A stretch of 64,000 bases of DNA from a virus. Position 1 is the first letter of the stretch. Each line of letters starts with the position of its first letter. Positions 47,660-55,642 of this stretch are shown here, piece after piece. The notes under the pieces were generated by a model. It had not been told where the DNA came from and made no database searches. It saw only the letters and a list, made by a program, of their open reading frames with translations. Location of the stretch: positions 56,911 to 120,910 of IMG/VR virus record IMGVR_UViG_3300031669_000003; one strand, given 5' to 3'. Position numbers and translations under genes: made by a program.

Positions 47660-47764
47660 TAGCGGGGGCAGGAATCGAACCTGCGACCTCCGGTGATTAC
47701 ACCAATAGGTTCCCGTGGGTTCCAAAGGCGAGTGCCGGTGTGCCTACCACTGCACCACCCCGCA
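47660..47764 (-). tRNA. aberrant tRNA gene with ~32-nt insertion in the anticodon region
   Basis: 105 nt. The D arm (GTGC-AGTGGTAG-GCAC), variable loop AGGTC, T arm (GCAGG-TTCGATT-CCTGC) and acceptor (GCGGGG/CCCCGC, first pair T-T) are in normal register. Between the anticodon-stem arms CCGG and CCGG, however, lie about 40 nt instead of 7-9, so no anticodon can be assigned. The insert could be an intron, a class II-like rearrangement or decay. It lies 25 nt upstream of the TnpB-like gene on the same strand. Confidence 0.65.
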
Positions 47765-47772
47765 GTTGTTTC

Positions 47773-48117
47773 CTACCCGAAGGTGATCTTGACCTCGGTC
47801 TCGGTCTTGACGACGGAGTCCGCCTTGACGTGGGCGATGATGATGCGCTGCTTGTTGAGGCTGGCGCCGTTCTTCTTCAGCCACGCGTTCGCGTCTTTCA
47901 TGTCCGTGAGACCCTTGGCGATCTCGAGCAGGACCGTGGTTCCGGCCGAGAGGGGATGCGGTTCGTCGGCCAGGATGTCGTCGTGGGCCGCGATGGGCGG
48001 AACCTTCTTCGCGATGAAGATGGAGAAGGACCCCTTCTGCTGCTTCTTGGACTTGGGGACTTCGGTGCCCTGGTCGGATTCTTCGGCCCCCGCTTTCTTC
48101 TTTTTCTTTCCTGCCAT
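47773..48117 (-). CDS. small protein with Lys-rich N-terminus
   Basis: 114 aa from ATG 48117. A basic, disordered N-terminus (AGKKKKKAGAEE) precedes a folded part (LLEIAKGLTDMKDANAWLKK, KQRIIIAHVKADSVV). No family recognised. It ends 9 nt before the tRNA. Confidence 0.7.
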   Translation of the reverse strand: MAGKKKKKAGAEESDQGTEVPKSKKQQKGSFSIFIAKKVPPIAAHDDILADEPHPLSAGTTVLLEIAKGLTDMKDANAWLKKNGASLNKQRIIIAHVKADSVVKTETEVKITFG

Positions 48118-48201
48118 GGTTAGGTTCTCCTCGCTGCTGGGACTTGGGTTACTTGTCACGGAGTGCCCGAAGGATATCCTTCGCAGACACCCCACTCTCG
48201 A

Positions 48202-48543
48202 TCAGGAATTCAACTTCTGGGTTGACCTGAACTCCGCCATGGACTTCCTCGTCATCTCTCTAACGAGAACGGCGTACGCTGTGTGGCCGTGCTGCCGGAG
48301 AAGTTCTGCACGATCCAACGCTTCCATGGCCTTCTTGAAGTCCAATTCAGGATTGGGCCAGGTTTGCGGGATCAGTTTGCCGTCGCTCATTACACCCATG
48401 TAGACATTGACGAGTGTGCTTCCATGGCGCCTCTCGAGCTCCGTGGTGCAGAGGTTACAGAGCCTGGTCTTATTCTTCTTCCCTGGCTCCACCAGGTAGG
48501 CGTCGGCGCATCTGGGGCAGCGATTCTTCCGGTGGTTGGTCAT
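48202..48543 (-). CDS. zinc-ribbon hypothetical protein
   Basis: 113 aa. CPRCADAYLVEPGKKNKTRL then CNLC forms a four-Cys zinc ribbon at residues 9-32. A helical second half follows (FKKAMEALDRAELLRQHGHT). Possibly a nucleic-acid-binding factor. The ~85 nt after it hold no clear gene. Confidence 0.72.
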   Translation of the reverse strand: MTNHRKNRCPRCADAYLVEPGKKNKTRLCNLCTTELERRHGSTLVNVYMGVMSDGKLIPQTWPNPELDFKKAMEALDRAELLRQHGHTAYAVLVREMTRKSMAEFRSTQKLNS

Positions 48544-48551
48544 GGCTCCTC

Positions 48552-48899
48552 CTACTGGTGGTACGTGGGCCTCTTACCTTTGAATTGGTTGAAGCCATTG
48601 GTCAGGGCGTGTTGTCTGTTCCTCATTCCGAGGATCCTGTGATCGAGATCGTCCAAGACCTCGTCGAGTTCTTCCTTGTTCGAGATGAGGTAATAGCCTT
48701 CGGAACACGATCCGATGGGAAGGTGATCCTCCTCGATCATAGGCTTGATGACATCGAGACGGAGAGACTCGGACGTGATCCCTCCAGGGAGGCCGAGTGC
48801 TCACGAGAGTTCGGCGGCTACGATGGCGTTGTCCTTTCCCGTCCCGAGCAGGGCCAGGAGTCTTGCCCGGATCTTTGGTGGAAGAGTTTTCTGTTTCAA
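48552..48899 (-). pseudogene. winged-helix protein gene interrupted by an in-frame TGA
   Basis: From TTG 48899 (TAGGAGC site) the frame reads ...LLALLGTGKDNAIVAAELS, then TGA at 48801-48803, then continues in the same frame as ALGLPGGITSESLRLDVIKP ... IGSCSEGYYLISNKEELDEV to TAG at 48552. The whole resembles a common phage winged-helix protein (LLGTGxENAI...ELxRALGLP...SGSEGYxL). The TGA stands where such proteins have Arg, so a CGA-to-TGA change fits. An internal ATG at 48740 could still give a 62-aa fragment. Other genes here use TGA as stop, so code reassignment is unlikely. Confidence 0.65.
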
Positions 48900-48912
48900 T
48901 GTTCTGCTCCTA

Positions 48913-49239
48913 TCAGGGCTTGATGACCCTCTCGTCCGAGTTCTCGTCGGTGAACTCGATGAACCATTTGCATCCGATCTGGAAAGTGTCACCGATCGAC
49001 ATTTCCTTGTTCCCCCAGGCTCCGAGCACATACTCGGCAGCCGCCTTGGCGGCTTTGGCTTCGCCCATCGTCATGAAGGGACCCATTCGCTGGGGGTGTG
49101 TGTCTGTGACTTTGATGATGTCGAACTGGGTGTCGCATCTGAAACATCGGAAGCAGAACCTCTCGCTCTTTTCTTCCTCGAGGGCGACGTTCCACTTGCA
49201 AAGCGGGCATAGGGTATCCGATCTCGGATCCTTGGCCAT
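48913..49239 (-). CDS. zinc-ribbon hypothetical protein
   Basis: 108 aa from ATG 49239 (GGAGGAGC site). CPLCKWN (~11-17) and CFRCFRCD (~31-38) make a zinc ribbon; the rest has helix EAKAAKAAAEYVLGAWG and strand FQIGCKWFIEFTDE. No named family. Confidence 0.72.
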   Translation of the reverse strand: MAKDPRSDTLCPLCKWNVALEEEKSERFCFRCFRCDTQFDIIKVTDTHPQRMGPFMTMGEAKAAKAAAEYVLGAWGNKEMSIGDTFQIGCKWFIEFTDENSDERVIKP

Positions 49240-49247
49240 GGCTCCTC

Positions 49248-49412
49248 CTATCTGAACTCGCCGGCTACAGGAACGATGTATTCGTTCCCGCACTTGTGTC
49301 TCTTGGCCTCCTCCTCCGACTCGAACGTCTGGGCCTTCTGTAGGCACGTCGTGTACGACCCAGGGCTTCCGTGCTTGGCCACGTACAGGTTTCCCTTCTT
49401 GATGACGTACAT
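49248..49412 (-). CDS. 54-aa hypothetical protein
   Basis: 54 aa between two genes with tight junctions (TGATG at the start). The sequence (YVIKKGNLYVAKHGSPGSYT, SEEEAKRHKCGNEYIVPVAG) looks like a compact beta-alpha miniprotein. No family recognised. Confidence 0.7.
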   Translation of the reverse strand: MYVIKKGNLYVAKHGSPGSYTTCLQKAQTFESEEEAKRHKCGNEYIVPVAGEFR

Positions 49413-49720
49413 CAGCCCTCCTTTTCTGGATCAGGGACCCATACCCAGGCCTGGACCCACACTCCTCCGTCTCCACCGATGCTCAGGCGGGCGCCATCGT
49501 CAACCTCGATGTTGTCATCGCTCGGGTCGGCATACCGTTTCCTGGCCTCTTTCACGCGCCTCTCCTTCTCTTCGGATGTGAGGCTATCGTCTTTGCAGAT
49601 CGTGTAAAGGGTCTCTCCACACTCGTTGCAGACTATGGCGATGCCCTGTCCGGCCTTGATTTCGATTCCGAGGCCGTGCTCGTCGTGCTCGAAAATCTTA
49701 TCAACGTCGGTTTCATTCAT
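49412..49720 (-). CDS. hypothetical protein with CxxC
   Basis: 102 aa from ATG 49720. IAIVCNECGETLYTICKDD suggests a partial zinc site; the C-terminal part ends in strands (GARLSIGGDGGVWVQAWVWV). No family recognised. Confidence 0.7.
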   Translation of the reverse strand: MNETDVDKIFEHDEHGLGIEIKAGQGIAIVCNECGETLYTICKDDSLTSEEKERRVKEARKRYADPSDDNIEVDDGARLSIGGDGGVWVQAWVWVPDPEKEG

Positions 49721-50019
49721 TTCTTGATTTCCTTTCCTGTGGAGGGTGCTTCCGTCTCCTGGCCATCGGGTCCGAGGCAGTAGGGAATCATATTCTCGCA
49801 GAGCATGATCGCCATCGGTACGACCTGGAATGATCCGTCCTCGTCGGGATATGAGCATGCGAGGAAGGCCACCTCTTCATCCTTGTAGGTGCCCTGTACG
49901 AGGCACAGTCCGGTGTACTTTTCCTGATCGTTGGAGTTGCCTTTAGCGAGCATATCGAAGTTACTCCTGGCCATGTCGAATCTTTGGATGAGAAGATTCT
50001 TAGAAATTTCAAATCCCAT
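49717..50019 (-). CDS. hypothetical protein
   Basis: 100 aa from ATG 50019. Soluble, mixed alpha/beta (FDMARSNFDMLAKGNSNDQ, EVAFLACSYPDEDGSFQVVP). It starts right after a terminator and ends overlapping the next gene (ATGA). No family recognised. Confidence 0.7.
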   Translation of the reverse strand: MGFEISKNLLIQRFDMARSNFDMLAKGNSNDQEKYTGLCLVQGTYKDEEVAFLACSYPDEDGSFQVVPMAIMLCENMIPYCLGPDGQETEAPSTGKEIKK

Positions 50020-50031
50020 TGTTTCCCCTCT

Positions 50032-50067
50032 TGAAAAGAAAGCCCGGGGGACGAATCCCCCGGGCTC
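50032..50067 (-). terminator. rho-independent terminator (leftward)
   Basis: Minus strand: AGCCCGGGGGA/TCCCCCGGGCT (50041-50066) with a CGAA-sized loop, followed by TTCTTTTC. It ends the transcript of the 149-aa membrane protein. Confidence 0.85.
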
Positions 50068-50096
50068 AGTTCGCATGCCTGCTTCCACTTGTGGTT

Positions 50097-50546
50097 TCAG
50101 AGGCGCTGGGCCGGTTTGAGCCGACCCTTCAGTAGAATCGTGGTCCCCCTAACCCCCTTCCCGTGCCGCAGATATTGCGTGCAGTAAGCGATCAAATCGA
50201 CAGAGGTGTCCCAGTGATGCCGGACCCCGGGTCTCAGACTCCCGGTCCAGGCGAGGAACCTCAGATCGTGCGTCTTCGTGGTAGCGAAGTACAGGTCGGT
50301 CTGATTGCCGCAGCGTTCGTCGTCGTAATTGACGGAGGTGGCTTCAAGGATGCCCGCGTCATGTGGAACGATCGTCCAGGGCGTCACGGTGAAGATCTCG
50401 GGGTGCGACATCATCTTGACGGTCTTTTCTTGGAGAGCCGGTGTCTCCGATCTCCCGTCCATCGTCGACATGGCGACGATGGCAAGCAGTCCGAAGACGA
50501 GCACCGTGATCATTACGATCAGGATGCCGATGTTGAACATTCGCAT
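50097..50546 (-). CDS. membrane-anchored hypothetical protein
   Basis: 149 aa. One N-terminal membrane helix (FNIGILIVMITVLVFGLLAI) and a soluble, probably periplasmic domain with two Cys. It may act at the cell envelope, for example in superinfection exclusion, but no family is recognised. The 170-nt gap upstream (50547-50719) contains a promoter. Confidence 0.75.
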   Translation of the reverse strand: MRMFNIGILIVMITVLVFGLLAIVAMSTMDGRSETPALQEKTVKMMSHPEIFTVTPWTIVPHDAGILEATSVNYDDERCGNQTDLYFATTKTHDLRFLAWTGSLRPGVRHHWDTSVDLIAYCTQYLRHGKGVRGTTILLKGRLKPAQRL

Positions 50547-50679
50547 ACAATTTCCTCCTCGGATTTGGTCTTCTTGACGGGTCTCTGCCTTCCTTACGAT
50601 GTGGTATCACACGGTTCCGGTACTGGCTGCCCCCGGCTTTCTCACACAGTACACCTCCTTTCCGATGACCTAATTGGTT

Positions 50680-50706
50680 TTGAGTCTTTATTATGCTCTT
50701 TATAGC
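50680..50706 (-). promoter_or_regulatory. leftward promoter candidate
   Basis: Minus strand reads CTATAAAGAGCATAATAAAG: two overlapping A/T-rich -10-like elements (TATAAA, CATAAT) in an otherwise GC-rich region, ahead of the membrane protein gene. Confidence 0.45.
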
Positions 50707-50719
50707 GTCGGATTGAAAG

Positions 50720-51052
50720 TCAGGATTCGGTGATGCTGAAGGTGAAGCCCGAGACTCCTCCTTTATCCTTCTTGCCGGCGCTGAGTCTCAGTCTGATCGT
50801 ATCGGCCTCGATGAGGGTCATGAGATCGCTGATCGGTATCTTGAGTTCATCTTTCAGATTGGAGATCATCAGAGCCGTGAGCCTGATCTTCGAGTTCGCT
50901 GATCCGAACGCCCTTCCCGCGGACCGTTGACCCTGCTCGTTGAACATGAGGCCGGCGACGACCACGCAGTCGATTTTTTCGAGTTCGTAGATGTCCTTGA
51001 GGGCGACGTTGATGGCCTCTTCTGGAGTGGATGGCTTTACGTCTTCGCTCAT
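50720..51052 (-). CDS. hypothetical protein
   Basis: 110 aa from ATG 51052. Helical N-terminus (EEAINVALKDIYELEKIDCV), then IRLTALMISNLKDELKIPIS and a strand-rich end (GGVSGFTFSITES). No family recognised. ATGA overlap with the next upstream gene. Confidence 0.72.
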   Translation of the reverse strand: MSEDVKPSTPEEAINVALKDIYELEKIDCVVVAGLMFNEQGQRSAGRAFGSANSKIRLTALMISNLKDELKIPISDLMTLIEADTIRLRLSAGKKDKGGVSGFTFSITES

Positions 51053-51471
51053 GGTTTCCTTTCCCTCTTCAGGACGTTGATGTTCTTCAGACCCCATTCT
51101 TTCATCAGAGGCGCCTCGCTCCCGCAGGTATTGTGTCCTCCACCTTCCCAGAAGGCTGTCTGGAGATTATCGGGAATCGGGTGCAGCATCTCCCAGATTT
51201 TGCTGACTGAGTCCGGGTCAAGGTTCTTGTGCGGAAGATGGATAGGGAGTCCGTCTGATCCGTAGGCTCCGGAGAGGACAATCTCGTGGCCACAGACCTT
51301 GGTTTGCCCCATCATCCAGGGTCCGAATTGCTTCAGGATGACAGATCTAAGGATGGCTCGAAGTTCTGGTCGCAGTGCCTTGGATTCGGGATCCTGGCAT
51401 ACGACGAGGAACGATCCGCGACTGCACTGGCACCCGTCTCCGTCGTACCATCCATTTCCATCGATGAACAT
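51049..51471 (-). CDS. hypothetical protein
   Basis: 140 aa from ATG 51471. Starts FIDGNGWYDGDGCQCSRGSF and contains HPIPDNLQTAFWEGGGHNT; several Cys and Gly-rich turns suggest a compact domain. No family recognised. Confidence 0.72.
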   Translation of the reverse strand: MFIDGNGWYDGDGCQCSRGSFLVVCQDPESKALRPELRAILRSVILKQFGPWMMGQTKVCGHEIVLSGAYGSDGLPIHLPHKNLDPDSVSKIWEMLHPIPDNLQTAFWEGGGHNTCGSEAPLMKEWGLKNINVLKRERKP

Positions 51472-51668
51472 CAGGAACGCCTCCTCTTCTCCTCGATCAC
51501 TTGGCATTTGTAGTAGGACGTACCGAGTTCGTACTTGCTCCAGTCAGGCTCGAAGCCGCCCTTGGCGATCCATTCCATCAGATCATGACACCACTGGTCT
51601 ATCTCGTCGCCGCTCTTGCGCGACGATACGAACTCATCGATTCTTCTGAGACATTCGTTTGGATCCAC
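51471..51668 (-). CDS. small hypothetical protein
   Basis: 65 aa, TGATG junction with the next gene and a 35-nt overlap with the previous one. Helical and charged (CLRRIDEFVSSRKSGDEIDQ, CHDLMEWIAKGGFEPDW). No family recognised. Confidence 0.7.
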   Translation of the reverse strand: MDPNECLRRIDEFVSSRKSGDEIDQWCHDLMEWIAKGGFEPDWSKYELGTSYYKCQVIEEKRRRS

Positions 51669-52260
51669 GCTTCTTCCCTTTCTTGAGCAGGGATGCGACG
51701 GTTCTGGACGCAGCCTCGGCGATCTTTCTCGACTCGTCCCAGGTCACTCCTGTGTCCGCTATGTTTCCGAGAATCTCTTTGATGATGGTCTCGGCGCCCG
51801 TATCTTCTGCTGGGTGACCGGAGACGACCTTCTCTACCGTCTTTTCGAGGTTCTCGACGATGGATCGCTCGATCCTTCCGGATACGGTTCTGATTGCGTA
51901 CACCATGGCCTGAACGAGTTCCTTCTCCATCTCCTCAGATGCCTTGAGGATCGCCTGGGCCATGTTTGATGGGACGGTGTATCGATTCCCGTAATCTCCG
52001 TATCCACCGATCCTGATCACGGTCGTCTCGTCGTCGGCGCTTCCGTATCTCGATTCCTTGAACTTGAGGGCGCGGAACAGCGGGCGAAGGACCCTCTCGA
52101 AGGTGCCCCTGATGCGGACGATAGTGGGCTCTCCGCGGAACATCTCTTCGCGTTCCTCGTACGCGTTGACGGTCACCTTGAGTGTTTCGATCATGCACCA
52201 GGGGCATCCTCTGTCATCTCTGAGATATTCCGGGTGCACGCTGCATCTGCGCTTTCTCAC
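51634..52260 (-). CDS. hypothetical protein
   Basis: 208 aa. C-x6-7-C-type start (CSVHPEYLRDDRGCPWC) followed by a long helical body (KASEEMEKELVQAMVYAIRT, ENLEKTVEKVVSG) and a very basic end (KKGKKRGSKRMSQ). Possibly nucleic-acid-binding; no family recognised. Confidence 0.72.
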   Translation of the reverse strand: MRKRRCSVHPEYLRDDRGCPWCMIETLKVTVNAYEEREEMFRGEPTIVRIRGTFERVLRPLFRALKFKESRYGSADDETTVIRIGGYGDYGNRYTVPSNMAQAILKASEEMEKELVQAMVYAIRTVSGRIERSIVENLEKTVEKVVSGHPAEDTGAETIIKEILGNIADTGVTWDESRKIAEAASRTVASLLKKGKKRGSKRMSQKNR

Positions 52261-52269
52261 CTGCCCTCC

Positions 52270-52536
52270 TTACTTGGCCAGCGGGACGTAATTGTCGATC
52301 GGTTCGATCTCGAGCTTCAGACCGAGTGCTCTGCAACAGGACTCGATCGTGAAATAGGAGGGCTTCGATGTTCTTCCCCTGAACAGACGCAGGACGGTGG
52401 CCGGAGCCAGGAAGGCTTTTTCGGCGAGGCCGGATGGGGATAGTCCCTGTCTCTTCATTCCCGTCTCGATGTCCCGAACCTTGGCGATGAGTTCTATCGT
52501 TCTACGGAGATTTTCCATACTTGCACCAGTTTCCAT
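52270..52536 (-). CDS. XRE-family (Cro/CI-type) transcription regulator
   Basis: 88 aa from ATG 52536 with GAGGCAG upstream. GLSPSGLAEKAFLAPATVLRLF, then RGRTSKPSYFTIESCCRALG is a lambda-repressor-type helix-turn-helix. No oligomerisation domain beyond the HTH. Just upstream is an inverted repeat that could be its operator, so it probably represses itself and a neighbour. Confidence 0.82.
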   Translation of the reverse strand: METGASMENLRRTIELIAKVRDIETGMKRQGLSPSGLAEKAFLAPATVLRLFRGRTSKPSYFTIESCCRALGLKLEIEPIDNYVPLAK

Positions 52537-52549
52537 GATCTGCCTCTTA

Positions 52550-52576
52550 GTTAATGAAGCGGACTGTAGAATTAAC
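52550..52576. promoter_or_regulatory. operator-like inverted repeat upstream of XRE gene
   Basis: GTTAAT (52550-52555) and ATTAAC (52571-52576) face each other across 15 nt, 14 nt before the repressor start, within an A/T-rich patch that could hold its promoter. Confidence 0.5.
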
Positions 52577-52856
52577 AAATGAGGACGGGGGAGCATTTTC
52601 GGCGTTTGTACCTGACCGAGGTCAGGCCACGTAGGTTTCCCATCGTGATACCGAGACGATCCCTCGCGTCACCTGTCCCGCTTTCGCGGCGTCCTCAAGA
52701 ATGCAAAACCTCTCGGGGAGCAAATGAGGGTTTGTTGGAAGGCCTGTCGCACGGAGGCGCCCCGAGAGGAGATTAAACCGGTGGAGAAGTGGCCGTCAGG
52801 ATCATTACATTCTCGCAGCTCATGATCTGCCCGCCTGCCGGCACCGGTCTCATGTT
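52577..52856. other. 280-nt intergenic region with long-range stem
   Basis: I find no convincing gene. CCTCTCGGGG (52709-52718) and CCCCGAGAGG (52760-52769) form a perfect 10-bp stem enclosing 41 nt; small hairpins CTGAC-CGAG-GTCAG and CCGC-TTTC-GCGG lie upstream. It could be a small regulatory RNA or the 3' region of the leftward thymidylate synthase transcript. Confidence 0.4.
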
Positions 52857-54308
52857 CTACAAACCGAGGTTTCCCAGCTGGTATCCGAGCCAGAGCGCAT
52901 GGCCCACATCGGACACCAGGCGCTCTTCGATGATCGTGTCCAGGATCTCCTGGCGTGAGCCTACGATTTCCAGGATAGCCGGACCGTTCGGGGCCATGAG
53001 GGTAGCCTTGAACTCGTAGTTAGGGGCATGATCGAACGTCCATTGGCCTTTTTCGTCCCACCATTCCCGCACCCTCCGGTGCTTCTCCACGATCTCGAGA
53101 GCCGGAGCCCAGTCGCGTTCGTAGATGTGGGCCGACTGGGAGATGATGGTGAGGTCGCCGAGAGCGTAGCGCTTGTCGTCCTGGTAATCGCCCTTGCAGG
53201 CCGCGGTCAGAGTTCTCACGAGATCCTGTAACCTCATCAGGCCATACGCATTCTCCGGCCATCCGAAGTACATATCGTTGGACCTGATGGTGGCCGTCAT
53301 ATGGAGGGCGCCGTTCATGATCCTGAACCAGAGATGGTTCAGGCACGGACTATGCTTCCTCGTCCACTTCGGATCCCAGAGGCTGATGACCGCGGATCGT
53401 GAGGACTCATCTTTAGCCAGCTTCTGTGCTACCTTCTGGATCTGATCGACGCCGAAATAGCCTCGGATCAGGTTACCGTACGTGTAGGTCACGTCCTGGT
53501 CCTCGAAGTTGGTGATGAGCTTCGGATAGTAGGCTTCCAGGTGATCGTGATCGAATGGAATGTACTCCGGGATATCACCTGGTTCAACTTTCAGTTTCTG
53601 ATCGCTGATCACGACGGCGAGGTTCATGAGTTCCCTGCTTGGTTCACCGTAGTGGGTGTCGATCACGGTGCCGAATTTCATGATCTGGTAGAGTAACTCC
53701 AGGTAGCCCTCTTCAATGGTCTTGACCCGGATGGGGTGGAGGTTGTTCGGAGATGGGTAGGCGATCGGGTTGATCCTTGGAGGGGCTATCTCGGTCGCCG
53801 GCATGTCCCTTGGGTCGTCGCTGGTGAAGCGCGGGTCGGTCAGGGTGCTCACGAGGAGTTCGGCCTTTCTGAGTTCCACGACCTTGATGTTCTTGAGAAG
53901 TGTGACGATCATGCTGAGCGGGATGTTGTCCCAGATTCTGATGCTGTTCCAGTCGGGCTCGTCGATCGTGTAGTAGTTGTCCTTGTGGACGAGGCTCTCT
54001 GGACGCCTCTTCATCTCGAGGAATGCCTCGCTCGCCCCCGATAGGTCTGGGCCACAGAATATGATGTTCCGGATGGAAGGGGCCGCGAGCAGGTTTCGGA
54101 TCATGATGTCGATCCCACGGGAGGCCGTATAGAGGTTCCCGATGATCGCGATGTTCGCGAGGGGGCTGTCCTCGCCCACGGTCTTGCGCCACGCCTCGTC
54201 GAGCTTGCTGAGGAAGACTTCCCTCTGTGCCCACCCGCACACCACTGCGATCGATGATTTTCTGTTCCCGACGATGACCTGGTCAGGGAGGAACGGAGGC
54301 CACTTCAT
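52857..54308 (-). CDS. thymidylate synthase with N-terminal MtrA-like/DUF4346 domain
   Basis: 483 aa from ATG 54308 (AAAGG at 7 nt). The C-terminal half has the ThyA pattern: SPCLNHLWFRIMNGALHM (catalytic Cys), IRSNDMYFGWPENAYGLM (Arg-Ser and the dUMP-recognising Asn) and SAHIYERDW. The N-terminal ~150 residues (SSIAVVCGWAQREVF, IGNLYTASRGIDIMIRNLL, IIFCGPDLSG) match the MtrA-like/DUF4346 domain fused to ThyA in some archaea and bacteria. It would make dTMP for phage DNA. It starts directly after a terminator, so expression may depend on read-through. Confidence 0.75.
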   Translation of the reverse strand: MKWPPFLPDQVIVGNRKSSIAVVCGWAQREVFLSKLDEAWRKTVGEDSPLANIAIIGNLYTASRGIDIMIRNLLAAPSIRNIIFCGPDLSGASEAFLEMKRRPESLVHKDNYYTIDEPDWNSIRIWDNIPLSMIVTLLKNIKVVELRKAELLVSTLTDPRFTSDDPRDMPATEIAPPRINPIAYPSPNNLHPIRVKTIEEGYLELLYQIMKFGTVIDTHYGEPSRELMNLAVVISDQKLKVEPGDIPEYIPFDHDHLEAYYPKLITNFEDQDVTYTYGNLIRGYFGVDQIQKVAQKLAKDESSRSAVISLWDPKWTRKHSPCLNHLWFRIMNGALHMTATIRSNDMYFGWPENAYGLMRLQDLVRTLTAACKGDYQDDKRYALGDLTIISQSAHIYERDWAPALEIVEKHRRVREWWDEKGQWTFDHAPNYEFKATLMAPNGPAILEIVGSRQEILDTIIEERLVSDVGHALWLGYQLGNLGL

Positions 54309-54325
54309 GAAAAAACCTTTCATAC

Positions 54326-54354
54326 GAAAAAACCCGATGCACTTGGCATCGGGT
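54326..54354 (-). terminator. rho-independent terminator (leftward)
   Basis: Minus strand: ACCCGATGC-CAAGT-GCATCGGGT (54354-54332) followed by TTTTTT. It lies between the 76-aa gene and the thymidylate synthase start, 18 nt before its ATG. Confidence 0.9.
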
Positions 54355-54372
54355 ACAGGAGGACGACGGCTT

Positions 54373-54603
54373 CTATCCGAACTCGGGTGGAGCTGGAAGG
54401 CGCGTGACCTCCTGTTTGACTGTGGTGAGCATCGGGATCTGGTTTCCCTGGCTATCCAGGACGTACGTGAGGAACACGGCACCGCTCACCTGCTGCGCCC
54501 GTCCATCGCACGATTCCCACCCCTGGTAAAAGCGGAGGATGGGTTGGGATTGCCCGTCGGATCTCTTGTTGAGTCCGGGGGCAAACTTGCTGAGCGGTAT
54601 CAT
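54373..54603 (-). CDS. small hypothetical protein
   Basis: 76 aa from ATG 54603 with GGGAGGAG upstream. Strand-rich end (SGAVFLTYVLDSQGNQIPML) with a Gln-rich middle. No family recognised. Followed by a terminator, so it may be the last gene of its transcript. Confidence 0.7.
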   Translation of the reverse strand: MIPLSKFAPGLNKRSDGQSQPILRFYQGWESCDGRAQQVSGAVFLTYVLDSQGNQIPMLTTVKQEVTRLPAPPEFG

Positions 54604-54655
54604 CGCTCTCCTCCCTTTAAAAAAGAAACGGGAATGAAACTTCTTCCTCATTCAT

Positions 54656-54665
54656 CTTATGACAA
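54656..54665 (-). promoter_or_regulatory. leftward promoter motif (TTGTCATAAG)
   Basis: Minus strand TTGTCATAAG, 53 nt before the 76-aa gene, in the short gap after the 310-aa gene. Confidence 0.5.
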
Positions 54666-54679
54666 ATCGAGGCTCATTT

Positions 54680-55612
54680 TTATCCCGTAATCTTGTAGCG
54701 CGTGTTTTTTCTGAATCTGTTCTTACTCATCGGTTTCACATACATGGAAACGTAATAGTTACTGATATTAGTGATTTCCTTGAACACGGCTACGAGACCG
54801 CGTTCTCGCATCATGGTCCATAGTTTGATCATTCGTTTCCATCGATCGGTTCCGAGATTAGTCTGACGGTTTTGGTATCGGCCCACTGGGCGGAATCCTC
54901 TATTTTCGAGATCAGTCCCTGACAGACTCATTGGCCATGTCGGAACTTCGTTGCCGATAAGATATGCTTCGTCAGTTCCTTTCTCGAATACCTCCTTGGA
55001 ATAGCACATTTCACAGATCGATTCCTGGAGTACATCATCCCATAGGAAGCACTCCTCATCCAGCTCACGGTTGCATCCTTCGCAATGCATGGTGTGGTCG
55101 CTACCTTGATCTCTGCATCTCTCGGAACAGAATTTCATGATGATTCCTTCTGTGTTCTCGCGTGCGCTTTCGAAATGCTCAGAGGTGAGCCATTCGGAGA
55201 TGACCACAGCGTCCTGGCATTCGGAGCACTCGAAGAATGGCTCGACGACCTCGTCTTCAACGAGCTGATACCTGGCCTCGATCTCATCGTAGATCAGCAG
55301 GTGGAGGCGTTTTAGAGTTTCCTCCGGTGTCTCCTGAAGGAAGAGATCGAGCTCGGCCTGGTATAGAGTTCTTCGTCTGAACGGGATCTTGCGACCGAGT
55401 TCATTGCGGCCAGTATGCAGGATGAACCGTCCGCTGCATTCGTCCTTGTCCTTGGAGCAGAACCGACAGGCTTCCCTGCCGTAGAATTGGATCTTCCAGC
55501 ATTCGTCCGAGTACTTGTGATCTCGGCCCCTTCTCGTATGGAAGGAAGGGACCGAGTTCCACCCATAGTATCTGTGCCGAGTCTCCTTGACGATATCTTT
55601 GATGTCAGGCAC
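54680..55612 (-). CDS. Cys-rich multi-zinc-finger hypothetical protein
   Basis: 310 aa from GTG 55612 (AAGGAGG site). Several CxxC units: CRFCSKDKDEC (~49), CSECQD (~128), CSERC (~162), CEGC (~176) and CEMC (~202). The last third is basic (NRFRKNTRYKITG). Several zinc ribbons in a row suggest an RNA/protein-binding role. A/T-richer codons than the neighbours. No family recognised. Confidence 0.75.
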   Translation of the reverse strand: MPDIKDIVKETRHRYYGWNSVPSFHTRRGRDHKYSDECWKIQFYGREACRFCSKDKDECSGRFILHTGRNELGRKIPFRRRTLYQAELDLFLQETPEETLKRLHLLIYDEIEARYQLVEDEVVEPFFECSECQDAVVISEWLTSEHFESARENTEGIIMKFCSERCRDQGSDHTMHCEGCNRELDEECFLWDDVLQESICEMCYSKEVFEKGTDEAYLIGNEVPTWPMSLSGTDLENRGFRPVGRYQNRQTNLGTDRWKRMIKLWTMMRERGLVAVFKEITNISNYYVSMYVKPMSKNRFRKNTRYKITG

Positions 55613-55642
55613 CTGCGCCTCCTTGTACCAATCCGTTGGGTT

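Noticed and set aside
48801-48803. TGA recoded as an amino acid throughout the phage
   Set aside because: Many clear genes here end in TGA at tight operon junctions, so TGA works as stop.
52579-52776. 65-codon rightward frame after the XRE operator
   Set aside because: Arg/Pro-rich, overlaps a long stem and lacks a convincing ribosome binding site.
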